This document shows positions 40,110 through 47,798 of a stretch of 64,000 nucleotides of DNA, piece by piece (the first letter of the stretch is position 1; each line of letters opens with the position of its first letter). Location of the stretch: NCBI RefSeq assembly GCF_047425875.1, contig NZ_CP179727.1, positions 2,046,001 through 2,110,000 of the forward strand. Direction: 5' to 3'. Source of the DNA: Macrococcoides animalis. Lineage in GTDB: Bacteria; Bacillota; Bacilli; Staphylococcales; Staphylococcaceae. The notes below the pieces were generated by a model that was not told the DNA's origin, searched no databases, and saw only the letters and a program-made list of their open reading frames with translations. The translations under genes were made by a program, and so were the position numbers.

Positions 40110-42737
40110 ATGGATACTAAATATAATCCACAACAAGTAGAACAAGGACGTTACCAAGAATGGTTAGATAAAGGCTTATTTCAAGCAACGGAAGACGATC
40201 ATAAAAAGCCATTTACAATTGTAATTCCACCACCCAACGTAACTGGGAAGCTACATATTGGACATGCTTGGGATACAACATTACAAGATATTATTACGCG
40301 TATGAAACGTATGCAAGGCTATAATACATTATATTTACCTGGGATGGATCATGCGGGTATTGCAACGCAGGCAAAGGTAGAAGCAAAGTTACGTGAAGAT
40401 GGCATATCACGTCATGATATTGGTCGCGCGAAATTTTTAGAACATACAATGGAATGGAAAGAAGAATATGCAGGATTTATCCGTGATCAATGGGCAAAAC
40501 TAGGTTTAGGATTAGACTATTCGCGAGAACGATTCACATTAGATGAAGGACTAAGTGAGGCTGTAAAAGAAGTTTTCATTAAGATGTACGAAAAAGGTCT
40601 TATTTATCGTGGGGAGCGTATTATTAACTGGGATCCAGTAGCACGTACGGCTTTAAGTGATATCGAAGTAATACATGAAGAAGTTGAAGGCGCTTTCTAT
40701 CATATCAAATATCCCTTTGCAAAAGGTGATGGTTATATTGAGATTGCAACGACGCGTCCAGAAACATTATTAGGGGATACTGCAGTCGTAGTGCATCCAG
40801 AAGATGAACGATACAAAGCGGTTATCGGTAAAAAAGTCATCTTACCTATCTTAGAACGTGAGTTGCCGATTTTAGGGGATGACTACGTTGAAATGTACTT
40901 CGGTAGTGGAGCAATGAAAGTTACACCAGCACATGATCCAAATGACTTTGAAATTGGAAACCGTCATAACTTAGAGCGTATAAATGTGATGAATGAAGAC
41001 GGCACTATGAATGATTTAGCTGGTAAATATACAGGAATGGACCGTTTTGAATGCCGTAAAGCCTTAGTGAAGGATTTAGAAGCAGCGGGTCTGATGATTA
41101 AGATTGAGAAACATATGCATCAAGTAGGGCATAGTGAACGAAGTGGCGCAATTGTTGAACCTTACCTTTCTAAACAATGGTTCGTAAAAATGGCACCATT
41201 AGCTGAACAAGCGTTGGATTTCCAAAAAACAGATGAAAAAATAGATTTCGTACCACCTCGTTTTGAAGGGACATTCAATCGTTGGATGGAAGGGATTCAT
41301 GACTGGTGTATATCTCGTCAATTATGGTGGGGACATCAAATACCGGCATGGTACCATAAAGAAACGGGTGAATTATATGTAGGTAAAAATGCTCCTGAAG
41401 ATATCGAAAATTGGACGCAAGACGAAGATGTTTTAGATACCTGGTTCTCAAGTGCATTATGGCCATTCTCAACTTTAGGTTGGCCAAATGTTGATGCAGA
41501 TGACTTTAAACGTTTTTACCCAACAAATGTACTTGTAACAGGTTACGATATTATATTCTTCTGGGTGGCACGTATGATTTTCCAAGGAATTGAGTTTACT
41601 GACACTAAACCATTTAATGAAGTACTAATTCACGGTTTAGTACGCGCAGAAGATGGTCGTAAAATGAGTAAATCATTAGGTAATGGTGTTGATCCAATGG
41701 ATGTTATTGAACAATATGGTGCCGATAGCTTGCGTTATTTCTTAGCAACGGGCTCTACGCCAGGTCAAGATTTACGTTACTCTACTGAAAAGATTGAAGC
41801 AACTTGGAACTTTATCAATAAGATTTGGAATGCATCGCGTTTCAGTTTGATGAACATTGGTGAAGAATTTAAGGCAAGTGATATTAACTTAGAAGGTAAA
41901 AAATCATTAGCAGATGAATGGATATTAACACGTTTGAATGAAACGATAGAAGAAGTGACCCGATTAGCAGATAAATATGAGTTTGGTGAAGTAGGTCGTG
42001 TACTTTATAATTTCATTTGGGATGAGTTCTGTGACTGGTATATTGAGATGAGTAAAATACCAATGAACGGTGAAGATGAAGCTGCTAAGCAAATGACACG
42101 TTCGATATTAGCGTATACGTTAGATGCAATTATGAGAATGTTGCATCCATTTATGCCTTTCGTTACTGAAAGTATATGGCAAAACTTACCGGTAGAAGGT
42201 GATTCTATCGTTACTGCTAGCTGGCCAGTAGCTCGTCCGGAATTATCGAATTTAGAAAGTAAGAAAGACATGGAACAGTTAATGGAAATCATTCGTGCTG
42301 TTCGTAATACACGTAGCCAAGTGAATACACCTATGAGTAAACAGATCCCAATGATGATTAAAACTAATAATGATAATATCGCTTTACGTCTTAAAAATGA
42401 ACGACCATTTATTGAACGTTTCTGTAATCCTAGTGAATTAACGATTAAAACAGATATTGAAATACCTGAAGAAGTAATGACAACAGCTGTAACAGGTGGT
42501 CTCGTAGTATTACCACTTGAAGGTTTAATTGATATGGCAAAAGAAATTGAACGTCTTGAGAAAGAATTAACAAAATGGGCTTCTGAACTTGAGCGTGTAA
42601 ATAAAAAACTAAGTAATGAAAAATTTGTTTCTAAAGCACCAGAAAAAATTATTAATGAAGAAAAAGAAAAACAAGCACTTTATACAGAAAAATATGAAAG
42701 TGTTCAAGCACGATTAAATCAATTGAACGGGAAGTAA
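40110..42737 (+). CDS. valS: valine-tRNA ligase
   Basis: The 875-residue class I synthetase charges tRNA-Val. The HIGH motif is P-P-P-N-V-T-G-K-L-H-I-G-H and the KMSKS motif is G-R-K-M-S-K-S-L-G-N-G. A CP1 editing domain (about 190-340), which hydrolyses Thr-tRNA-Val, lies between them. A C-terminal coiled coil (E-I-E-R-L-E-K-E-L-T-K) is typical of ValRS. GGAGG precedes the ATG. folC follows four bases after the stop codon. Confidence 0.97.
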   Translation: MDTKYNPQQVEQGRYQEWLDKGLFQATEDDHKKPFTIVIPPPNVTGKLHIGHAWDTTLQDIITRMKRMQGYNTLYLPGMDHAGIATQAKVEAKLREDGISRHDIGRAKFLEHTMEWKEEYAGFIRDQWAKLGLGLDYSRERFTLDEGLSEAVKEVFIKMYEKGLIYRGERIINWDPVARTALSDIEVIHEEVEGAFYHIKYPFAKGDGYIEIATTRPETLLGDTAVVVHPEDERYKAVIGKKVILPILERELPILGDDYVEMYFGSGAMKVTPAHDPNDFEIGNRHNLERINVMNEDGTMNDLAGKYTGMDRFECRKALVKDLEAAGLMIKIEKHMHQVGHSERSGAIVEPYLSKQWFVKMAPLAEQALDFQKTDEKIDFVPPRFEGTFNRWMEGIHDWCISRQLWWGHQIPAWYHKETGELYVGKNAPEDIENWTQDEDVLDTWFSSALWPFSTLGWPNVDADDFKRFYPTNVLVTGYDIIFFWVARMIFQGIEFTDTKPFNEVLIHGLVRAEDGRKMSKSLGNGVDPMDVIEQYGADSLRYFLATGSTPGQDLRYSTEKIEATWNFINKIWNASRFSLMNIGEEFKASDINLEGKKSLADEWILTRLNETIEEVTRLADKYEFGEVGRVLYNFIWDEFCDWYIEMSKIPMNGEDEAAKQMTRSILAYTLDAIMRMLHPFMPFVTESIWQNLPVEGDSIVTASWPVARPELSNLESKKDMEQLMEIIRAVRNTRSQVNTPMSKQIPMMIKTNNDNIALRLKNERPFIERFCNPSELTIKTDIEIPEEVMTTAVTGGLVVLPLEGLIDMAKEIERLEKELTKWASELERVNKKLSNEKFVSKAPEKIINEEKEKQALYTEKYESVQARLNQLNGK

Positions 42738-42741
42738 TCAT

Positions 42742-44010
42742 ATGAATTATTTAGAGAGTTTGTATTGGATTCATGAACGTTATAAGTTTGGTATTAAGCC
42801 TGGAATTAAGCGTATGGAATGGATGCTTGAACGATTAGATCATCCAGAGCGTAAGATCAACGGGATTCATGTTGTGGGTACGAATGGTAAAGGATCTACA
42901 GTGAGTTATTTAAAAGATGCATTAATGGTTAATAACTATACTGTTGGGACGTTCACGTCACCTTACATTGAAACTTTTAATGAACGTATTAGCTTAAATG
43001 GTATGCCTATAACGAATGATGAAATTGTTGAATTAGTAAGTATCGTTAAACCGGTGAGTGAAATGTTAGATGAAGAAACTGATTTGGGTGTTGCGACTGA
43101 ATTTGAAATCATCACGATGATGATGTTCGTTTATTTTGGGCAACTTCACCCGGTTGATTTTGTTATAGTTGAAGCAGGTCTTGGTGCTAAAAACGATTCG
43201 ACTAATGTGTTTATGCCGATTATGACAATATTAACGAGTATTGGACTCGATCATACTAATATTATTGGAGACTCTTATTTGGATATTGCGAAGGAAAAAT
43301 CTGGGGTTATTAAGACAGGAGTCCCATTAATCTTTGCAGTTAAAAATGATGAAGCTAAATCTTATATTAATTCCGTAGTAGAAGAAAAACACGCTAAGGG
43401 TATTAAGTTGAATAGAGATATTCAATGTGTATCGAATGGTAAAGAATTTACCTTTAGATATAAAGAATATGAATTAGAAAATATTGAACTCAAAATGATA
43501 GGGACACATCAGCAAGAGAATGCGTCACTTGCGATAGCAACATTATTAGAAATGTTTGATCGTGGCATGATATTGTTGAATTTTAATAAAATGATAGATG
43601 CGATTGAGAACACAACTTGGACAGGACGAATTGAAAAAATACAAGAACATCCTACTATCATCTTGGATGGGGCTCATAACAAAGAATCCATCGATGTACT
43701 CGTAGAAACGATGCAAAGTTATTATCAAGATCGTCAGATTGATGTGTTATTCTCAGCAATTGATGGGAAACCTATTGGCAGAATGTTAAAGTCACTTGAA
43801 GAAATTGCTGATTCATTTTATGTGACTTCATTTGATTTTCCGAAAGCTTTACCAATAGATACGATTTATGAAAGTGTTGAGCACAAAAAGAAAATTAAAA
43901 TTAAAAACTATACAGATTTTATTAAATCTTATGAAGGTGATGTATTACTCGTTACTGGTAGTCTCTATTTTATAAGTTCTGTAAAAGATAAACTTAAAAA
44001 TCTAAAGTAA
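42742..44010 (+). CDS. folC: folylpolyglutamate synthase/dihydrofolate synthase
   Basis: The 422-residue Mur-ligase-family enzyme adds glutamate to folates, and in many bacteria also makes dihydrofolate from dihydropteroate. The ATP loop is V-G-T-N-G-K-G-S-T. The substrate loop T-S-P-Y-I and a D-G-A-H-N block in the C-terminal domain are present. It is cotranscribed with valS, as in staphylococci, and ends at a long terminator. Confidence 0.94.
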   Translation: MNYLESLYWIHERYKFGIKPGIKRMEWMLERLDHPERKINGIHVVGTNGKGSTVSYLKDALMVNNYTVGTFTSPYIETFNERISLNGMPITNDEIVELVSIVKPVSEMLDEETDLGVATEFEIITMMMFVYFGQLHPVDFVIVEAGLGAKNDSTNVFMPIMTILTSIGLDHTNIIGDSYLDIAKEKSGVIKTGVPLIFAVKNDEAKSYINSVVEEKHAKGIKLNRDIQCVSNGKEFTFRYKEYELENIELKMIGTHQQENASLAIATLLEMFDRGMILLNFNKMIDAIENTTWTGRIEKIQEHPTIILDGAHNKESIDVLVETMQSYYQDRQIDVLFSAIDGKPIGRMLKSLEEIADSFYVTSFDFPKALPIDTIYESVEHKKKIKIKNYTDFIKSYEGDVLLVTGSLYFISSVKDKLKNLK

Positions 44011-44020
44011 ATATACTGTT

Positions 44021-44064
44021 AAACAAAGAATCTGAAATATAATTCAGATTCTTTGTTTTTTTTA
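44021..44064 (+). terminator. Rho-independent terminator of valS-folC
   Basis: A perfect 16-bp stem pairs 44021-44036 (AAACAAAGAATCTGAA) with 44043-44058, followed by more T. Confidence 0.92.
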
Positions 44065-44112
44065 GTGAATTTTCAGAATATTAGGGAAAAGAAATGAAAA
44101 GGAGGAAATGTT

Positions 44113-45498
44113 ATGGAGAAAAAAATGAAAATGCCGCATACGTACTTTTTATTATTATTGATTGTATGTTTCGCTGCTGTGATGACTTATTTGATTCCGG
44201 CAGGTGAGTTTGATCGAAAAGTAGTTGATAAACAAAATATTGTAATTAATGGATCTTATCACGAAGTAAAACAGTCACCAGTACAACCGATTGATATTTT
44301 TAGGTCGGTACCACAAGGTTTGATAGAAGGTGCTGAAATCATATTTTATATTTTTATCGTTGGTGGTGCTTTCGGTGTAATACATAGAACAGATGCAATA
44401 ACCACAGGTGTAAATTCTTTAATGAACCGAATTGGAAAACAAGGTAGATGGTTAATACCTATTACTATGATTGTATTTAGTATTTTAGGGTTTTCAATTG
44501 GGCTGAGTGAAGAAACGATAATATTCGTACCTATTGGTATTGCACTTGCAACAGCACTTGGGTATGACGCAATGGTTGGGGCTAGTATGATTGCACTTGG
44601 GGCAGGAATAGGATTCTTGGGTGGAATGATTAATCCCTTCACTGTAGGAATAGCTCAAAAGATTGCTGAAGTAAGATTATTCTCAGGGTGGGGATTTAGA
44701 ACAATCGTATATTTGCTCGTTCTAATTACAGGTATTATTTATGTTATGGTGTATGCGAAAAAGGTAAAGCAAGATCCGAGCAAAAGTTTATTATTTGATA
44801 TTAATGTCGATGAGCGTAGTACGATGAGTGATGATGTTATGGATACGAAGTTTGATTCTTTTAGAAAGCGACATGCGTTAATATTATTAATACTTACGCT
44901 TACAATTGTCATAAATGTTTTTGGTATTTTTAAATATGAATGGTTCTTATCGCAAATGAGCGCAAACTTTTTATTAATGGGTATTATCGCAGGCCTTATA
45001 GGTGGATTGGGGATAAACGGTACATTTGATGCATTACTCGAAGGTATGAAGGATATTTTATTTGGAGCGATTATTGTTGGTTTTGCAAAGGCAATAGTAG
45101 TTATATTAACATCTGGCAAAATTATTGATACGATTGTTTTTTATATGACTGACTTTATTGATCATTTACCGGCTGGTTTCTCAGTTATCGCGATGTTTTT
45201 TACGCAACTAGTACTGAATTTCTTTATCCCATCAGGTTCTGGCCAAGCGATGACCACAATGCCAATTATGGTACCGATAAGTGATTTACTGGACATCAAT
45301 CGTCAAGTAGCTGTGCTTGCTTTTCAATATGGTGATGCTATTAGTAATAATATTATTCCAACGTCCGCTTCTTTAATGGGATTATTGGCTGTAGCAGGTA
45401 TTCCTTATTCAAGATGGTTGAAATTTGTATGGAAGATATCACTGATATGGGTTGTAATTTGTCTGTCAAGTCTGATCCTGTACACATATCTTTACTAG
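44113..45498 (+). CDS. YfcC-family permease (C4-dicarboxylate anaerobic carrier superfamily)
   Basis: The 461-residue membrane protein has about twelve helices. The N-terminal M-P-H-T-Y ... I-P-A-G-E-F segment and the intramembrane G-L-S-E-E-T-I and F-I-P-S-G-S-G-Q-A motifs mark the YfcC/DcuC-type family. It includes carriers of dicarboxylates, basic amino acids or peptides. The substrate cannot be read from sequence. GGAGG precedes the ATG. It stands alone between two terminators. Confidence 0.85.
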   Translation: MEKKMKMPHTYFLLLLIVCFAAVMTYLIPAGEFDRKVVDKQNIVINGSYHEVKQSPVQPIDIFRSVPQGLIEGAEIIFYIFIVGGAFGVIHRTDAITTGVNSLMNRIGKQGRWLIPITMIVFSILGFSIGLSEETIIFVPIGIALATALGYDAMVGASMIALGAGIGFLGGMINPFTVGIAQKIAEVRLFSGWGFRTIVYLLVLITGIIYVMVYAKKVKQDPSKSLLFDINVDERSTMSDDVMDTKFDSFRKRHALILLILTLTIVINVFGIFKYEWFLSQMSANFLLMGIIAGLIGGLGINGTFDALLEGMKDILFGAIIVGFAKAIVVILTSGKIIDTIVFYMTDFIDHLPAGFSVIAMFFTQLVLNFFIPSGSGQAMTTMPIMVPISDLLDINRQVAVLAFQYGDAISNNIIPTSASLMGLLAVAGIPYSRWLKFVWKISLIWVVICLSSLILYTYLY

Positions 45499-45504
45499 AT
45501 TCAA

Positions 45505-45567
45505 AAAAAGTCTCAAAATTAAAATACTGCAAGATATTAATGCAGTATTTTGTTTTTGAGACTTTTT
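45505..45567 (+). terminator. two-tier Rho-independent terminator
   Basis: The outer stem pairs AAAAAGTCTCAAAA (45505-45518) with TTTTGAGACTTTTT near 45554-45567. An inner stem pairs AAATACTGCA with TGCAGTATTT. It directly follows the YfcC-type permease gene. Confidence 0.85.
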
Positions 45568-45678
45568 ATATTGATTTCTGTATTAGAAATAATTCCAAAA
45601 TTAAATTGTTGCGTTTTTACAACAATTTATTCTTGTTATATAGTCTGGGTGATATAAGTGAAAGGAGGATACTTATCA

Positions 45679-45699
45679 ATGTCGAGGAGGATATTTTAA
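45679..45699 (+). CDS. six-codon minicistron overlapping the comC start
   Basis: AAAGGAGG at 45661-45668 is followed ten bases later by ATG at 45679, which encodes M-S-R-R-I-F and stops at TAA 45697-45699, overlapping the comC ATG (TAATG). The AGG-AGG codons inside it form the comC ribosome binding site (GAGGAGG, 45684-45690). It could couple comC translation to an upstream ribosome, or simply be chance. Confidence 0.3.
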   Translation: MSRRIF

Positions 45700-46418
45700 T
45701 GATTTATTTTATGCTAGGAGCAATAGTAGGTTCTTTTATGTTATGTCTAACATTTGAGTCATCTAGTTTACTTCGAAAATCACATTGCGATTATTGTAAG
45801 CATATACTTAGTTGGCGTGATTTAATACCGATTTTATCTTTTATTTTTATGGGAGGGCGTTGTCGTTACTGTAATACTAAATTAAGTAGCAAATATCTTA
45901 TTAGTGAAGTGACTACTGGTGCTGCTATATTTTTAATTAGTTTTAATCAAGTGCTTGATATTACAGTATTAAGTGCGATAGCTGTCATACTAATTCCACT
46001 TGCAATTTATGATACACAATATCTTATGATACCAAACTTTATGTTAATTTTATTACTACAAATATTATCGACGATTTATTTTATTGATTCTTTTAATAAT
46101 ATTGCATTTGATTTTACAATTATATTCAATAAAATTATGATATTCATTTTACTACATTTATTTTTCTTTCTTACAAAAAGTATTGGCTATGGTGATATTA
46201 AATTATTGTCGATACTTCTTCTGTTTTTACCCATTCCATTTTTTATTGCTTTATTTTTTGTAACTTATTTAATTGGTGGTATCGCCTGTATCATTTTCTT
46301 GAGTTATAAGACTGCCCTAAAAAGAATGCCACTCGTACCATTTATTACATCAGCATATTTTGTTGTAATTGTACTTTATGATGAGATTAATAAAATATAT
46401 TTTGGAGGATTTATTTAA
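45699..46418 (+). CDS. comC: prepilin peptidase (type IV leader peptidase family)
   Basis: The 239-residue aspartic membrane protease cleaves and usually methylates ComG-type pseudopilins needed for DNA uptake. After a first helix it has the cytoplasmic zinc loop C-D-Y-C ... C-R-Y-C. The catalytic aspartates are in A-I-Y-D and G-Y-G-D of I-G-Y-G-D-I-K. About seven helices are predicted. I use the ATG at 45699 with GAGGAGG eight bases upstream; the frame runs open further 5' but through the preceding terminator. Its stop codon overlaps radC by one base. Confidence 0.88.
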   Translation: MIYFMLGAIVGSFMLCLTFESSSLLRKSHCDYCKHILSWRDLIPILSFIFMGGRCRYCNTKLSSKYLISEVTTGAAIFLISFNQVLDITVLSAIAVILIPLAIYDTQYLMIPNFMLILLLQILSTIYFIDSFNNIAFDFTIIFNKIMIFILLHLFFFLTKSIGYGDIKLLSILLLFLPIPFFIALFFVTYLIGGIACIIFLSYKTALKRMPLVPFITSAYFVVIVLYDEINKIYFGGFI

Positions 46419-47089
46419 TGATAGAATTTGCGTTAGATATAGATAAACCACGTGAACGTCTAATGATTTATGGGCCGGATAAGCTAACGAATCAAGAATT
46501 ATTGTCATTAATTATTGGCAGTGGTGTGCGTGATAAATCGGTATATCAGTTATCTGATAATATATTAAACCAAGTAGATAGTATTAAAGATTTACGATAT
46601 TTAACTCTCCAAGAATTAACCTGTATTAAAGGGATTGGTGATAAAAAAGCAGCAACAATTTTAGCAGTGATTGAACTTGCACAACGTATGCATACGCATT
46701 CATTGGAAGAAAAATTTCGAATAAAATCACCTCAATGTGTATCTGATTTATTGATGGAACGTATGCGTTATTTAACGCAAGAACATTTTATAATATTAAT
46801 GTTAAACACTAAAAATATTGTTATTCATGAGCATACAGCCTTTATCGGCTCCTTAAATGCCTCTATTGTGCATCCAAGAGAAATATTTCGAGAAGCAATT
46901 AAGCGAAGTGCGGCAAATATTATAGCAGTGCATAACCATCCATCTGGTTGTGCTGAACCGAGTTATGAAGATTTGGAGGCAACGCGTCGTTTAGTGAATG
47001 TTGGTGAATTAGTAGGGATTAGTTTGTTAGATCACATTATTATTGGTGATGGAGAATTTATCAGTATCAAAGAAAGGGGGCAGTTATAG
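46418..47089 (+). CDS. radC: RadC-family JAB/MPN-domain protein
   Basis: The 223-residue protein has an N-terminal helix-hairpin-helix region (T-C-I-K-G-I-G-D-K-K-A). A C-terminal JAMM metalloprotease-like domain has H-N-H-P-S-G and the distal S-Y-E-D, which together make the zinc site. Despite its name the family is not proven to act in DNA repair. It follows comC in staphylococci as here. It overlaps both neighbours by one base. Confidence 0.92.
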   Translation: MIEFALDIDKPRERLMIYGPDKLTNQELLSLIIGSGVRDKSVYQLSDNILNQVDSIKDLRYLTLQELTCIKGIGDKKAATILAVIELAQRMHTHSLEEKFRIKSPQCVSDLLMERMRYLTQEHFIILMLNTKNIVIHEHTAFIGSLNASIVHPREIFREAIKRSAANIIAVHNHPSGCAEPSYEDLEATRRLVNVGELVGISLLDHIIIGDGEFISIKERGQL

Positions 47090-47451
47090 TGGGTTTAGAT
47101 ATGTATATTTATTTGAAGGAAAAAGAGACACATGAAATGATTGAGTTTTCTTATTTTAGGAAATTCAATGCACTACACGGCTACTTTGATAGTAAGTATC
47201 AATTAGATAATCCATGTAGCATTGAAATTACGGACGAAGATATATCGAACTTAATATTTAAAGTTAATGCAATTCGAATGAATTCCAAGGTTGCGGAGAA
47301 AGTATTACCAGTCTATTATGGTCCTTTCTTTGGTAGTTATGATTATGGATATATCTATTTTGAATATATTAATCAACTCCATAAGGATTTGAGACGTCTT
47401 ATACAAGTGGATCGTAATAAGTTTGATATTTATTATCAAGCGGATTATTAG
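47089..47451 (+). CDS. hypothetical protein of the MGLDMY type
   Basis: The 120-residue product starts with GTG at 47089, overlapping the radC stop codon by one base, so translation is probably coupled. It opens with the M-G-L-D-M-Y-I-Y motif seen in many small proteins of phages and bacteria. Aromatic residues are frequent, as in F-F-G-S-Y-D-Y-G-Y-I-Y-F-E-Y. No catalytic site is obvious and the function is unknown. No terminator separates it from the exporter leader, but that leader has its own promoter. Confidence 0.65.
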   Translation: MGLDMYIYLKEKETHEMIEFSYFRKFNALHGYFDSKYQLDNPCSIEITDEDISNLIFKVNAIRMNSKVAEKVLPVYYGPFFGSYDYGYIYFEYINQLHKDLRRLIQVDRNKFDIYYQADY

Positions 47452-47509
47452 ATAATTGTAAATATAATGTAAAAGTTCTTCGAAAAACGAAATTTATTTA
47501 TTTGAACTA

Positions 47510-47538
47510 TTGAAATTTTCAGAAGATTAATTTATGAT
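47510..47538 (+). promoter_or_regulatory. promoter of the ABC exporter leader
   Basis: TTGAAA (47510-47515), a 17-bp spacer and TATGAT (47533-47538) would start the RNA near 47545, giving a leader of about 28 bases before the peptide ATG. Confidence 0.6.
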
Positions 47539-47558
47539 TAAAACAACTATTAAAAGGA

Positions 47559-47626
47559 AGGAGGAAAATACAATGAACAACTTACGACAGTATGACTTAT
47601 TATCAACAAATTTATATTTTCCTCCT
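47559..47626 (+). promoter_or_regulatory. ribosome-binding-site-sequestering hairpin in leader
   Basis: AGGAGGAAAATA (47559-47570) holds the ribosome binding site of the leader peptide. It is perfectly complementary over 12 bases to TATTTTCCTCCT (47615-47626), which lies inside the peptide gene and supplies its Tyr-Phe-Pro-Pro codons. Folding would hide the site, and a ribosome in the peptide gene would open the helix. Confidence 0.65.
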
Positions 47627-47638
47627 GCATACGAATAA
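47573..47638 (+). CDS. 21-residue leader peptide of the ABC exporter operon
   Basis: An excellent GGAAGGAGG site is followed nine bases later by ATG at 47573. The peptide has 21 residues, begins M-N-N-L-R-Q-Y-D and ends Y-F-P-P-A-Y-E before TAA. The Pro-Pro pair near the end is a known slow step for ribosomes, and its CCT-CCT codons are the anti-ribosome-binding sequence. A terminator and then two exporter genes follow. In Bacillus subtilis the leader bmrB controls bmrCD by ribosome-mediated attenuation. This peptide is shorter and different in sequence, so function is inferred from layout. Confidence 0.6.
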   Translation: MNNLRQYDLLSTNLYFPPAYE

Positions 47639-47740
47639 ATAATTTTCCATAGCATATTCAGTTAACATTTGTAATGTTTGTGATGATGCATTGAATTTAT
47701 TTTATTGTTTGTGGGAGTTTATCCCACTCTAAGAAATGTG

Positions 47741-47773
47741 CACATGCTCATGATATGAGTGTGTGTATTTTTT
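47741..47773 (+). terminator. attenuator-type terminator before the ABC exporter genes
   Basis: CACATGCTCAT (47741-47751) pairs with ATGAGTGTGTG (47755-47765) through 11 positions, two of them wobbles, followed by TATTTTTTTA. It ends just before the ribosome binding site (AAAGGAG, near 47784) of the first exporter gene. A second perfect hairpin, GTGGGA/TCCCAC at 47711-47727, lies upstream. CACTC (47725-47729) can also pair with GAGTG (47757-47761), an alternative that would break the terminator. Confidence 0.65.
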
Positions 47774-47798
47774 TATGAGTGAAAAAGGAGTGTGTGAC

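Noticed and set aside
45414..45698. Long N-terminal extension of ComC
   Set aside because: It would read through the permease 3' end and a two-tier terminator; prepilin peptidases begin with the first membrane helix, as the protein from 45699 does.
47464..47500. Terminator after the MGLDMY gene (TTCG ... CGAA)
   Set aside because: The stem is only four base pairs and lacks a T-run, so termination here is not supported.
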